Source: Tibeticola sediminis (GTDB taxonomy: Bacteria > Pseudomonadota > Gammaproteobacteria > Burkholderiales > Burkholderiaceae_C). Taken from it: DNA of 64,000 nucleotides. The stretch is taken from the NCBI RefSeq assembly GCF_003843835.1, contig NZ_RKQL01000004.1:7501-71500 (forward strand). Direction: 5' to 3'. Below the pieces are notes generated by a model that was given only the letters and a program-made list of their open reading frames with translations, searched no databases and had not been told where the DNA came from. Positions 52,842 through 61,966 of this stretch are shown here, piece after piece (the stretch's first letter is position 1; each line of letters opens with the position of its first letter). The position numbers were made by a program, and so were the translations under genes.

Positions 52842-54038
52842 ATGCCCGGACTGCTGCCCGACGTCGACCGCGACGGCCTGCTCGAATTCTCGGTCGTCTA
52901 TACCGACCGCGCGCTCAACCACATGTCGCAGCGCTTTCAGGGCGTCATGCGGGATATTTCACGCATCCTCAAGACGGTCTACCACGCGCGCTCTGCGGTG
53001 CTCGTACCCGGCAGCGGCACCTTCGGCATGGAAGCGGTGGCCCGGCAGTTCGCCACCGACCGCAAGGCGCTGGTGCTGCGCAATGGCTGGTTCAGCTACC
53101 GTTGGACGCAGATCTTCGACATGGGCCGCATCCCGTCGGAACACATCGTGCTCAAGGCCCGCCGCACCGGCACGGACAAGCACGCCCCTTGGGTGCCGGC
53201 ACCGATCGACGAGGTGGTCGCAACGATCCGCGCCGAGCGCCCCGCCGCGGTGTTCGCGCCGCATGTGGAAACGGCTGCGGGCATGATCCTGCCCGACGAC
53301 TACCTGCGCGCCGTGGCCGATGCCGCACACGAAGTGGGCGCGCTGTTCGTGCTCGACTGCATCGCCTCCGGCGCCATGTGGGTGGACATGGAAGCCACGG
53401 GTGTGGACGTGCTGATCTCGGCGCCGCAAAAGGGCTGGAGCGGTTCGCCCGCCTGCGCGATGGTGATGCTCAGCGCGCGCGCGCGCGATGCCATCGACGC
53501 CACCACCAGCACCAGCTTCGCCTGCGACCTGAAAAAATGGCTGCAGGTGATGGAAACCTACGAAAGCGGTGGCCACATGTACCACACCACCATGCCCACC
53601 GACGCGCTCGCGCGGCTGCGCGACGTGATGCTCGAAACCGAGGCCTATGGCTTCGAGCGGGTGCGCCAGGAGCAGATCGCGCTGGGCGCGGCCGTGCGGG
53701 CGCTGTTCGAGTCGCGCGGCATCCCGAGCGTGGCAGCCGAAGGCTACCAGGCACCCGGCGTGGTGGTGAGCTACACCGAAGACCCCGAGATTCACAACAG
53801 CAAGAAATTCCTGGCCCTGGGCCTGCAGACCGCGGCGGGCGTGCCGCTGCAGTGCGACGAGCCGGCGGACTTCATGACCTTCCGCGTGGGTCTGTTCGGT
53901 CTCGACAAATGGCACCATGTGCCGCGCACCGTCGCGCAGCTCGAAGCCGCGTTGGACCGGCTGGGCATTGGAACGAAGACCGAGGCTCAAAACCAAGCGG
54001 CCACGAGCGGAATCACCAGCGAAGCCACCACCGCCTGA
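52842..54038 (+). CDS. Class V aminotransferase (alanine-glyoxylate type)
   Basis: 398 residues. VLVPGSGTFGMEAVARQFAT, FAPHVETAAGMILPDDYLRA and the PLP lysine in LISAPQKGWSGSPACAMVML (near residue 196) fit the alanine-glyoxylate / serine-pyruvate aminotransferase family. The enzyme probably transfers an amino group to glyoxylate. GAGAGGAGAA lies before the ATG. It converges on lrgB with a 52-base overlap and stands opposite the glcD-lrgAB operon, which supports glyoxylate as substrate. Confidence 0.88.
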   Translation: MPGLLPDVDRDGLLEFSVVYTDRALNHMSQRFQGVMRDISRILKTVYHARSAVLVPGSGTFGMEAVARQFATDRKALVLRNGWFSYRWTQIFDMGRIPSEHIVLKARRTGTDKHAPWVPAPIDEVVATIRAERPAAVFAPHVETAAGMILPDDYLRAVADAAHEVGALFVLDCIASGAMWVDMEATGVDVLISAPQKGWSGSPACAMVMLSARARDAIDATTSTSFACDLKKWLQVMETYESGGHMYHTTMPTDALARLRDVMLETEAYGFERVRQEQIALGAAVRALFESRGIPSVAAEGYQAPGVVVSYTEDPEIHNSKKFLALGLQTAAGVPLQCDEPADFMTFRVGLFGLDKWHHVPRTVAQLEAALDRLGIGTKTEAQNQAATSGITSEATTA

Positions 54039-54712
54039 AGCCCGAGCGCCAGCGCCGCCCAGGCACCCGCATCGGGATGCACCTGCAGCGCACGCGCCGC
54101 GCCGATGCCGTGCGCGGCGGTCCCGAGCGCGAAGCCGCGCGCCATCCAGCCCGTGGCGTCGCGGCCAATGCCCAGCGCGTCGAACACGTATTTGCCGCTG
54201 AGTGCGCCGATGAGCCCGGTGACGACCGCAAACACGGCCGCCAGCGCCGCAATGCCGCCGATCTGATCGGCCACGCCCATGGCCACGGGGGCGGTGATCG
54301 ACTTGGGCGCGAGCGAGCGCAGCACCTCGGAAGGAAGCCCCAGCGCCCAGCCCAAGACCACCGCACTGCCCGCCGCCGCGACCCCGCCGATCAAGGCGGC
54401 CAGCACGAACACCCAGCCGCGCTGGCGCAGTACGGCGCGCCGCTGCCACAGCGGCCAGGCCAGCGCCACCACCGCGGGCCCGAGCAGGAAGTGAATGAAC
54501 TGCGCACCCGAAAAATACGTGGGGTAGGCGGTGCCCGTGGCAGCGAGCCCCAGCGCCAGCAGCACCACCGACCACAGCACCGGGTTGGCCCACGGCGCCT
54601 GCGCCATGCGGGTGTAGAACGCATGCGCCAGCACATACACGCCCAGCGTGGCCGTGAGGCCGAACAGCGGCGTCGACGAGAGGTACACCCAAAGCTGAAC
54701 GAAGTCGGCCAT
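53987..54712 (-). CDS. lrgB: LrgB family membrane protein
   Basis: 241 residues, about seven helices. FSGAQFIHFLLGPAVVALAW, LAPKSITAPVAMGVADQIGG and ALGTAAHGIGAARALQVHP are the LrgB signatures. LrgA and LrgB form a small-acid transporter (pyruvate in Bacillus, glycolate/glycerate in plant plastids). Last gene of the operon glcD-lrgA-lrgB. MITE copy 5 sits 5 bases upstream of its ATG; without it, lrgA's stop and this start would be TGAAATG, and the GGAGG ribosome site now lies 236 bp away. The 3' end overlaps the convergent aminotransferase gene. Confidence 0.92.
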   Translation of the reverse strand: MADFVQLWVYLSSTPLFGLTATLGVYVLAHAFYTRMAQAPWANPVLWSVVLLALGLAATGTAYPTYFSGAQFIHFLLGPAVVALAWPLWQRRAVLRQRGWVFVLAALIGGVAAAGSAVVLGWALGLPSEVLRSLAPKSITAPVAMGVADQIGGIAALAAVFAVVTGLIGALSGKYVFDALGIGRDATGWMARGFALGTAAHGIGAARALQVHPDAGAWAALALGLQAVVASLVIPLVAAWF

Positions 54713-54717
54713 TTCAG

Positions 54718-54953
54718 CCTAAATCCGGCAGTTGGGCGCGCCCGAGCGGGACGTCATCGGGCGCGCGGGCAAGGCGCAAACCACAGCCATGGCGCTGGCT
54801 ATTGAAGAGGATTTGCAACGCCGCCCCCGGGCCCGAGGGCGGCTCGAACGGGTGCGCAGCGCTCACCCAAGCGGTGATCGGCTCTTGCACCAAAAACGGT
54901 TCAAACATCAACACCTTGCATTCAGCTCAAAGCGGTCAACTGCCGGATTTAGG
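54718..54953 (+). repeat. Family 1 MITE, copy 5 (236 bp) between lrgA and lrgB
   Basis: 17-bp inverted ends and a perfect TTCAG duplication (54713-54717 and 54954-54958). The right duplication overlaps the lrgA stop codon (54957-54955). The core hairpin is damaged (GGCGCTGGCTATTGAAGAGG). The element fills the whole space between the two genes. Confidence 0.94.
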
Positions 54954-54954
54954 T

Positions 54955-55326
54955 TCAGCGCGCCTCCCCGTCCGCAGCGCCTGCCGGCGGCTCGCGCAAC
55001 AGCGCCCGCAGCAACGCAGCGGTGACCGCCAGCGCCACCCAGGTGGACACGACCAGCACCACGAGCAGACGCGGCCCGTACTGGCGCAGCAGGTCCAGAT
55101 GCGTCATCACGCCCACGCCCACGGGCACGAACAGCAGCGAGAGATGCGCGAGCAAAAACTCGGCCACCGCACCCACGCGGTGTTGCACCGCGCGCCAGTT
55201 CAGGGCCAGCAGCAGCAACAACAGGCCCACCACCGGCCCCGGAAAGGGCAGGTGCAGCGCGCGCGAGAGCAGTTCACCGGCCGACTGGCACAGCAGCAGA
55301 AGAGCGAAGCCTTCGAGCGTGCGCAC
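54955..55326 (-). CDS. lrgA: LrgA/CidA family membrane protein
   Basis: 123 residues, four helices. LLLLCQSAGELLSRALHLPF, FPGPVVGLLLLLLALNW and LSLLFVPVGVGVMTHLDLL match LrgA/CidA. It starts 15 bases after the glcD stop, so the three genes form an operon. The holin-like name is historical; transport of short-chain acids is better supported. The MITE begins on its stop codon. Confidence 0.9.
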   Translation of the reverse strand: MRTLEGFALLLLCQSAGELLSRALHLPFPGPVVGLLLLLLALNWRAVQHRVGAVAEFLLAHLSLLFVPVGVGVMTHLDLLRQYGPRLLVVLVVSTWVALAVTAALLRALLREPPAGAADGEAR

Positions 55327-55341
55327 CGGCGGCTCCGTCGG

Positions 55342-56847
55342 TCAGAACCGTTCGAGTTCGGGGAAGGCCAGCCGGCCACCGCGCACGAGCATCTTTCCGT
55401 ACTCGGCACAGCGCTGCAGCGTGGGAATGACCTTGCCGGGGTTGAGTAGCCCCTTGGGGTCGAAGGCGTGTTTGAGCGCGAACATCTGCGCGCGCTCTTC
55501 GGGGCTGAACTGCACGCACATGCTGTTGAGCTTTTCGACGCCGACACCGTGCTCGCCGGTGACGGTGCCACCCATTTCCACGCTGGCTTCCAGAATCTCG
55601 GCGCCAAACAGCTCGGCGCGGTGCATCTGGTCGGGGTCGTTGGCATCGAACAGGATCAGCGGGTGCAGATTGCCGTCGCCCGCATGGAACACGTTGGCGC
55701 AGCGCAGGCCGTATTTGTGCTCCATCTGCGCGATGGCGAGCAGGATGTCGGCCAGGCGCTTGCGCGGGATGGTCGAGTCCATGCACATGTAGTCGGGGCT
55801 GATGCGGCCGCTCGCCGGGAAGGCGTTCTTGCGCCCGCTCCAGAACTTCAGCCGCTCCGCCTCGTTTTGGCTGACTGCAATTTTTGTAGCGCCCGAAGCC
55901 CGAAGCACGCTGGACATCCGCTCGATTTCTTCCTCAACCTCTTCGGGCGTGCCGTCGCTCTCGCACAGCAGGATCGCTTCGGCCGTCAGGTCGTAGCCCG
56001 CGTGCACGAAGTCTTCCACTGCGGCGGTCATGGGCTTGTCCATCATCTCGAGGCCGGCGGGGATGATGCCTGCGGCAATCACCGCGGCCACCGCGTCACC
56101 GGCTTTGCGGATGTCGTCAAAACTCGCCATGATGCAGCGCGCGAGTTGCGGCTTCGGGATGAGGCGTACGGTGACTTCGGTGGTCACGGCGAGCATGCCC
56201 TCGCTGCCGATGACGGCGGCCAGCAGGTCGTAGCCTGGCGCGTCCAGCGCCTCGCTGCCGAAGGTGACCGGCTCGCCCTCGATGGTGTAGCCGCGCACCT
56301 GCAGCACGTTGTGCACGGTCAGCCCGTATTTCAGGCAGTGCACGCCGCCGGAGTTCTCGGCCACGTTGCCGCCGATGGTGCAGGCGATCTGGCTCGAGGG
56401 GTCGGGCGCGTAGTACAGGCCGTAAGGGGCGGCGGCCTCCGAGATCGCCAGGTTACGCACGCCCGACTGCACCACGGCGGTGCGGCTGCGCGGGTCGATG
56501 CGCACAATCTGGTTGAACTTCGCGAGGCTCAAGGTCACGCCCAGCGGGTTGGGCAGCGCGCCGCCCGAGAGGCCCGTGCCCGCGCCGCGTGCGACCACCG
56601 GCACGCCCAGCGCGTGGCAGGCGCGCAGCACGGCCTGCACCTGCGCCTCGGTCTCGGGCAGCGCCACGGCCAGCGGACGCTCGCGGTAGGCGGTGAGGCC
56701 GTCGCACTCGTAGGGCGTGGTCTCTTCGGACGTGTAGAGCACCGCGTGCGCAGGCAGCACGGCCAGCAGCGCGGCGACGACTTCGCGCTGGCGCGCGGCG
56801 CGGTCGGTAGCGGCAAACATGGGGGGGCGATCGAGGACGGCGTTCAT
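55342..56847 (-). CDS. glcD: FAD-linked glycolate/lactate oxidase subunit (GlcD-like)
   Basis: 501 residues. The FAD-binding PCMH domain has VPVVARGAGTGLSGGALPNP, GVRNLAISEAAAPYGLYYAP and IGGNVAENSGGVHCLKYGLT. The C-terminal oxidase domain has CANVFHAGDGNLHPLILFD and GGTVTGEHGVGVEKL, ending DPKGLLNPGKVIPT. The protein oxidises a 2-hydroxy acid, most likely glycolate to glyoxylate. glcE and glcF, the usual partners, are not beside it; lrgA and lrgB follow instead. Confidence 0.92.
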   Translation of the reverse strand: MNAVLDRPPMFAATDRAARQREVVAALLAVLPAHAVLYTSEETTPYECDGLTAYRERPLAVALPETEAQVQAVLRACHALGVPVVARGAGTGLSGGALPNPLGVTLSLAKFNQIVRIDPRSRTAVVQSGVRNLAISEAAAPYGLYYAPDPSSQIACTIGGNVAENSGGVHCLKYGLTVHNVLQVRGYTIEGEPVTFGSEALDAPGYDLLAAVIGSEGMLAVTTEVTVRLIPKPQLARCIMASFDDIRKAGDAVAAVIAAGIIPAGLEMMDKPMTAAVEDFVHAGYDLTAEAILLCESDGTPEEVEEEIERMSSVLRASGATKIAVSQNEAERLKFWSGRKNAFPASGRISPDYMCMDSTIPRKRLADILLAIAQMEHKYGLRCANVFHAGDGNLHPLILFDANDPDQMHRAELFGAEILEASVEMGGTVTGEHGVGVEKLNSMCVQFSPEERAQMFALKHAFDPKGLLNPGKVIPTLQRCAEYGKMLVRGGRLAFPELERF

Positions 56848-56909
56848 GCATCAACTCTACGCCAGAGCGGCGCCGCGTGGGCGGAAGAAATTTTCAGGCG
56901 GTCGTGAAG

Positions 56910-56919
56910 CAGCGTTGCC
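56910..56919. repeat. Solo family 2 end facing a full copy
   Basis: CAGCGTTGCC, the last ten bases of family 2, lies 4 bases (ATAG) before the full element that begins GGCAACGCTG. Together they form a small palindrome. It suggests a partial second copy in tandem. Confidence 0.6.
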
Positions 56920-56923
56920 ATAG

Positions 56924-57084
56924 GGCAACGCTGAATAAGTCCCCGTGATGGCGCGCGCCTGGCCGCGGGATGGGATGCGAGGCGCAAACCGCAGCCATAG
57001 CCGAAGCTATGGCGAGGATTTGCAACGAAGCAGACCGCCCGCAGCCGGGATGCGCGGCGCGCGGGGGACTTGTTCAGCGTTGCC
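56924..57084 (-). repeat. Family 2 repeat (161 bp)
   Basis: GGCAACGCTGAATAAG ... CTTGTTCAGCGTTGCC. The core hairpin GCCATAGC-CGAA-GCTATGGC is flanked by GCGCAAACCGCA and GAGGATTTGCAACG. The right end touches the TGA stop of the LysR gene (57087-57085). It fills most of the 237-bp gap between that gene and glcD. Confidence 0.93.
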
Positions 57085-58011
57085 TCAGGACGCGCAGCTC
57101 TTGGCCAGCCATTCGGCGAAGGCCGCGCACTCCCAGCGGTCCATGGTGCCGGTGCGCCAGCACAGGTAGTGCGCGTGCGGGCTGGGCACGTTGCGCGGGA
57201 AGATGCGCTCGAGCAGGCCGTTGTCCACCCAGGGCGCGCCGAGCTTGAGCCGCACCAAACCCACGCCCAGGCCTTGCGCGGCGGCGTCGCACATGAGGCC
57301 GATGTCGTTGAACGAGGAGCCCTCGGTCGGCTCGGGCCAGTCGAGCTCATGCGCGGCGAACCAGGTGCGCCAGGGCTCGAGCGGACTTTTGAGCAGCGGC
57401 ACACCGCGCAAATCCTCGACGCTGTCGAACGGCCCGTGCTCGCGGATGAACGCGGGCGAGGCCAGCGGGGTGACCTCGTCCTTGAGCAGGCAGATGTGTT
57501 CCACGTCGGCATAGCGGCCGGTGCCGAAGCGGATGGTGAGGTCGGCGTCCTCGGCCACCACGTCGAGCAGCGGAATGCTCACCTGCAGCGTGAGGTCGAT
57601 TTCAGGGTAGGCCTCATAAAACGAGCGCAGCCGGGGCATCAGGATGGAGCGCGCGAACGTCGGCGTCACCGCGAGCCGCAGCTTGCGCTTGCCCGAAGGC
57701 GCGGCCGCCGCGCCGGGAAACTTCTGCAGCGCGACGAGCGCTTCGCGCACATGGGCGAGGTATTCGATGCCCTCGGTCGTGAGGGAAAAATCCGCGCGAC
57801 CGAACAGCTTGACGCCAAGCAGCTGCTCGAGCTGGCGCACCCGATGGCTCACGGCGCTGGGCGTGACGCAGAGCTCGTCGGCCGCCTGCGTGACGCTGCG
57901 CAGCCGCGCCAGCGCCTCGAAGGTCAGCAGGCACTGGATCGGTGGAATGCGCTGCACGCCCGGCGTGGCGGGCGCTGGAGCAGGACGGTCGACCGGGCGC
58001 GGGGTGGTCAT
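57085..58011 (-). CDS. LysR family regulator, GcvA-like
   Basis: 308 residues. CLLTFEALARLRSVTQAADE, LCVTPSAVSHRVRQLEQLLG is the LysR helix-turn-helix, with FGRADFSLTTEGIEYLAHVR as the wing. The effector domain has TPTFARSILMPRLRSF and FGTGRYADVEHICLL. GcvA-type proteins control glycine cleavage genes. purU lies 23 bases upstream on the same strand, and glcD lies downstream behind a repeat, so a role in one-carbon or glycolate metabolism is plausible but unproven. The ATG at 58011 avoids an unconserved N-terminal extension. Confidence 0.9.
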   Translation of the reverse strand: MTTPRPVDRPAPAPATPGVQRIPPIQCLLTFEALARLRSVTQAADELCVTPSAVSHRVRQLEQLLGVKLFGRADFSLTTEGIEYLAHVREALVALQKFPGAAAAPSGKRKLRLAVTPTFARSILMPRLRSFYEAYPEIDLTLQVSIPLLDVVAEDADLTIRFGTGRYADVEHICLLKDEVTPLASPAFIREHGPFDSVEDLRGVPLLKSPLEPWRTWFAAHELDWPEPTEGSSFNDIGLMCDAAAQGLGVGLVRLKLGAPWVDNGLLERIFPRNVPSPHAHYLCWRTGTMDRWECAAFAEWLAKSCAS

Positions 58012-58034
58012 GGCGCAAGCGTCGGGGCGCGGGC

Positions 58035-58892
58035 TTACCGGAAAATGACGGTCTTGTGTCCGTTGAGCAGCACGCGATGCTCGCTGTGCCATTTCACGGC
58101 GCGGGCGAGCACCTGGCTTTCGGTGTCGCGGCCGATGGCGGTGAGGTCTTCGACCGTGGCCGCATGGTCCACCCGCGCGACGTCCTGCTCGATGATCGGG
58201 CCCTCGTCGAGGTCGGCGGTGACGTAGTGGGCGGTCGCGCCGATGAGCTTGACGCCGCGCTCATGCGCCTGGTAGTACGGCCGCGCGCCCTTGAAGCTCG
58301 GCAGGAAGCTGTGGTGGATGTTGATGGCCCGACCCGCGAGCGCGCGGCACAGATCGTCCGAGAGAATTTGCATGTAGCGCGCGAGCACGACGAGCTCGGC
58401 GCCTTCGGCTTCGATGATTTCGAGTTGCCGCGCCTCGGCCTGCGGCTTGGTGGCTGCGCTCACCGGGATGTGGTGAAAGGGCACGTTGTAGCTGGCGGCG
58501 AGCTGGTAGAAGTCGCGGTGGTTGCTGACGATGGCGCGGATGTCCAGCGGCAGCAGGCCGGACTTCCAGCGAAACAGCAGGTCGTTGAGGCAATGGCCCT
58601 CGCGGCTGACGAAGATCACGGTGCGCATCGGCTCGGCGGCGCGGTGCAGGCCAAAGCGCATGGCAAAGCCCTCGGCCAGCGGCGCAAACTGCTCGCGCAA
58701 GGCTTCGAAGCCCAGCGCCGCGCAGGCAAAGCGCACGCGCATGAAAAAGAGACCGGTGTCGGGGTCGTTGTACTGCGCGGCTTCTTCGATGTTGCCGCCG
58801 CGCTCAAGCAAAAACCCCGATACGGCATGCACGATGCCCGCGCGGTCGGGGCAGGAGAGGGTGAGGATGTAGGCGTGATCAAGCGGCGTCAT
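58035..58892 (-). CDS. purU: Formyltetrahydrofolate deformylase
   Basis: 285 residues. An N-terminal ACT domain ([40 protein letters not shown]) precedes the formyltransferase-like domain with [56 protein letters not shown] and [20 protein letters not shown]. The Asn/His/Asp catalytic triad is visible. It releases formate from 10-formyl-THF, balancing glycine and one-carbon pools. The ATG at 58892 is right before the ACT domain; an extension to 59012 would overlap the kup promoter. Confidence 0.95.
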   Translation of the reverse strand: MTPLDHAYILTLSCPDRAGIVHAVSGFLLERGGNIEEAAQYNDPDTGLFFMRVRFACAALGFEALREQFAPLAEGFAMRFGLHRAAEPMRTVIFVSREGHCLNDLLFRWKSGLLPLDIRAIVSNHRDFYQLAASYNVPFHHIPVSAATKPQAEARQLEIIEAEGAELVVLARYMQILSDDLCRALAGRAINIHHSFLPSFKGARPYYQAHERGVKLIGATAHYVTADLDEGPIIEQDVARVDHAATVEDLTAIGRDTESQVLARAVKWHSEHRVLLNGHKTVIFR

Positions 58893-59010
58893 AAGCGACG
58901 GATTTTCGCAGCACGGCAAGCCGACCGGATGCGCGAGCCCACGCCGACGCGGCAGGCGCACAATTGCAGCTTCGCTGATTTTCGCCCGGCCGTCCCCGGG
59001 CGAGTTGCTC

Positions 59011-60879
59011 ATGTCTGTTCAAAAATCGAGTTTGGCTGCTTTGACCCTGGGCGCGCTGGGCGTCGTGTATGGCGACATCGGCACCAGCGTGCTCTACGCG
59101 GTCAAAGAGGTATTCGGCAGTGGCCACGTGGCGTTCACGCATGAGAACGTCTATGGGGTGCTGTCGATCATCTTCTGGACGCTCACGATCATCGTCTCGC
59201 TCAAGTATGTGACGCTGGTGTTGCGCGCCGACAACCACGGCGAAGGCGGCCTCGTGGCCATGCTGACCCTGGCCTCGCAGGCGGTGGCGGACAAACCCCA
59301 GCTGCGCAAGCTCTTGCTGCTGGTCGGCATTTTTGGCACCAGCTTGTTCTATGGCGACGGGGTCATCACGCCCGCGATTTCGGTGCTGTCGGCGGTCGAG
59401 GGTCTGGAGGTGTTTTCACCGGCGACGCGGCGCGCGGTGATCCCACTCACACTCCTCATTCTTTTCGCGCTCTTTGCGGTGCAAAAGCACGGCACCGCAG
59501 GCATCGGCAAATTTTTCGGGCCGGTCACGCTGGTGTGGTTCGCGGCCATCGCCATGCTGGGCGTCGGCAACATCCTGGGCCACCCGGAAATCCTCTGGGC
59601 GATGAGCCCGCACCATGCGCTGCGCTTCATTCACGACGAGCCCAAGATCGCCTTCATCATCCTCGGCGCGGTCGTGCTGTGCGTCACCGGCGGCGAGGCG
59701 CTTTATGCCGACATGGGGCATTTCGGCAAGCGGCCGATTCGCATCGCCTGGTTTTCGGTGGTCATGCCCGCGCTCACGCTCAACTACTTCGGCCAGGGCG
59801 CGCTGCTGCTGTCCGAACCCGAGGCGGTGAAGAACCCCTTCTTCATGATGGCCCCTGAATGGGCTTTGCTACCGCTCGTGGCGCTGGCCACCGCGGCCAC
59901 CGTCATCGCTTCGCAGGCGCTGATTTCGGGTGCGTTCAGCGTGACCAAGCAGGTCATCCAGCTCGGCTACCTGCCGCGGCTGCGCATCGAGCACACCAGC
60001 GCGCGCGACACCGGCCAGATCTACATCCCCTTCATCAACTGGGGACTGTTCGTGTTGATCGTGCTCGCGGTGATGCTGTTCAAGTCCTCGAGCAACCTGG
60101 CCTCGGCCTACGGCATCGCGGTCACGCTCGACATGCTCATCACGACGGTGCTGACTTTCTTCGTCGTGCGTTACGCCTGGCGCTACCCCCTGGGGCTGGC
60201 GGTGGGCGCAACAGGCTTTTTCTTCGTCATCGACTTCGCGTTTTTCAGCTCCAACCTGCTCAAGCTGCTCGATGGTGGCTGGTTTCCGCTGCTCATCGGG
60301 GCTGCCGTCTTCACGCTGATGACGACCTGGAAGCAGGGGCGCGCGCTGCTCAACGCCTCGCTGCGCCGCGACGCGCTCGACCTGCCTTCGTTCCTCGAAG
60401 CGGTATTCGTGAATCCGCCGGTGCGGGTCGAAGGGACGGCCGTGTTCCTCAATGCCGAGCCCGGCCTCGTGCCCAATGCCTTGATGCACAACCTCAAGCA
60501 CAACAAGGTGCTGCACCGCTACAACGTGTTTGTCACCGTGCGCAACCATGAGGTGCCGTGGATCGGCCTCAACAAGCGGCTGGAGATCGAATCGCTCGGC
60601 CATGACTGCTGGCAGGTCATCGTCCACTACGGCTTCAAGAACGACCCGGATCTGCCCAAGGCGCTGGCGCAGCTGACCTCGCGTGGCTGCCCCATGGACC
60701 CGATGAACACGAGTTATTTCCTCTCGCGGGACATCGTGATCCCCACGGTGGGCGAGGGCATGGCCCCGTGGCGCGAGAAACTGTTCGCGCAGATGCACCA
60801 CAACGCCAGCGGCGCCGCCGAGTTCCTGCGGCTGCCCAACAACGCGGTGGTCGAGCTGGGCTCGAAGATTGAGATTTGA
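59011..60879 (+). CDS. kup: Kup-type potassium uptake protein
   Basis: 622 residues, twelve helices. [20 protein letters not shown] near the start is the family signature; [40 protein letters not shown] and [20 protein letters not shown] follow. The soluble C-terminal part begins near residue 450. It imports potassium with protons. The ATG at 59011 starts the conserved core; the TTG at 59005 is less likely. Divergent from purU. Confidence 0.95.
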   Translation: MSVQKSSLAALTLGALGVVYGDIGTSVLYAVKEVFGSGHVAFTHENVYGVLSIIFWTLTIIVSLKYVTLVLRADNHGEGGLVAMLTLASQAVADKPQLRKLLLLVGIFGTSLFYGDGVITPAISVLSAVEGLEVFSPATRRAVIPLTLLILFALFAVQKHGTAGIGKFFGPVTLVWFAAIAMLGVGNILGHPEILWAMSPHHALRFIHDEPKIAFIILGAVVLCVTGGEALYADMGHFGKRPIRIAWFSVVMPALTLNYFGQGALLLSEPEAVKNPFFMMAPEWALLPLVALATAATVIASQALISGAFSVTKQVIQLGYLPRLRIEHTSARDTGQIYIPFINWGLFVLIVLAVMLFKSSSNLASAYGIAVTLDMLITTVLTFFVVRYAWRYPLGLAVGATGFFFVIDFAFFSSNLLKLLDGGWFPLLIGAAVFTLMTTWKQGRALLNASLRRDALDLPSFLEAVFVNPPVRVEGTAVFLNAEPGLVPNALMHNLKHNKVLHRYNVFVTVRNHEVPWIGLNKRLEIESLGHDCWQVIVHYGFKNDPDLPKALAQLTSRGCPMDPMNTSYFLSRDIVIPTVGEGMAPWREKLFAQMHHNASGAAEFLRLPNNAVVELGSKIEI

Positions 60880-60898
60880 GGCAACCCTGGCGTTGCCT
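60879..60898. repeat. Small hairpin after kup, family 2-like ends
   Basis: AGGCAAC (60879-60885), loop CCTGGC, GTTGCCT (60892-60898). It starts on the last base of the kup stop. It could be a weak terminator or a remnant made of the two ends of family 2 (GGCAAC ... GTTGCC). Confidence 0.4.
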
Positions 60899-60943
60899 TG
60901 AGCGCGACAGCAGGCCGGGCCGCGGACCGCTACCATCGCGGCC

Positions 60944-61903
60944 ATGCAACTGCTCTTCATCGCTGACCCGCTCGAGGACTTCAAAATCGCGAAAGACACC
61001 AGCTTCGCGATGATGCGCGAGGCGGCCTGTCGCGGCCACCAGCTGTCCGCCTGCGAGCCACAGGACGTGATGTGGCAGCGCGGCGCGCGCGTGACGGCGC
61101 ATGTGCGCGACCTGACCCTGACGGGACGCACGCCCGAGTGGTTCCGGGAAACCGGCCGGCGCGCGGTGGCGCTGGCGGACTTCGACGCCGTGCTCATGCG
61201 CAAGGATCCGCCGTTCGACAGCGAATATTTCTACGCCACGCACCTGCTCGAGCAGGCCGAGCGTGAAGGCGCACGGGTGTTCAACCGCGCCCGTGCGCTG
61301 CGCGACCATCCGGAAAAACTCGCCATCCTGGAGTGGCCCGAGCTGATTCCCGAAACCCTGGTCACGCGCAGCGCCGCCGACGTGCGCGCCTTCCATGCCG
61401 CGCACCGCGACATCATCTTGAAGCCGCTCGACGGCATGGGCGGCATGGGCATCTTTCGCGTCGGCCCCGACGGGCTGAACCTGGGCAGCATCATCGAAAC
61501 GCTCAACCGCGGCGGCGCGCAAAGCCTGATGGTGCAGCGCTACCTGCCCGAAATCACCCAGGGCGACAAGCGTGTGCTGCTGATCGCGGGCGAGCCCGTG
61601 CCCTACGCCCTGGCGCGCATCCCCCAGGGCAGCGAAATTCGCGGCAACCTCGCCGCGGGCGGCAAGGGCGTGGCACAAGCGCTCTCGGCGCGCGACCTCG
61701 AAATCGCCCGAACCATCGGGCCGGAGCTGCACCGCCGCGGCCTGCTTCTGGTGGGCCTGGACATCATCGGCGACTGCATGACCGAGATCAACGTCACGAG
61801 CCCGACCTGTTTCCAGGAAATCACCGCCCAGACCGGCTTCGACGTGGCCGCATGCTTCATCGATGCGCTGGAGGCGGCTGTTTCCCAACCAAAACAGACA
61901 TAA
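60944..61903 (+). CDS. gshB: Glutathione synthetase
   Basis: 319 residues. LLFIADPLEDFKIAKDTSFA at the start, VLMRKDPPFDSEYFYATHLL, ILKPLDGMGGMGIFRV (ATP-grasp loop) and GLDIIGDCMTEINVTSPTCF are all standard GshB. The enzyme joins glycine to gamma-glutamylcysteine in the cytosol. gshA is not in the window. Preceded by a 64-base gap after kup. Confidence 0.96.
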   Translation: MQLLFIADPLEDFKIAKDTSFAMMREAACRGHQLSACEPQDVMWQRGARVTAHVRDLTLTGRTPEWFRETGRRAVALADFDAVLMRKDPPFDSEYFYATHLLEQAEREGARVFNRARALRDHPEKLAILEWPELIPETLVTRSAADVRAFHAAHRDIILKPLDGMGGMGIFRVGPDGLNLGSIIETLNRGGAQSLMVQRYLPEITQGDKRVLLIAGEPVPYALARIPQGSEIRGNLAAGGKGVAQALSARDLEIARTIGPELHRRGLLLVGLDIIGDCMTEINVTSPTCFQEITAQTGFDVAACFIDALEAAVSQPKQT

Positions 61904-61966
61904 CCCCGCGTAAAACGCTGCGCTTATGCTACCGAAAGCGTAGCGTGTGGCGCGCTCGCCAGCCCT

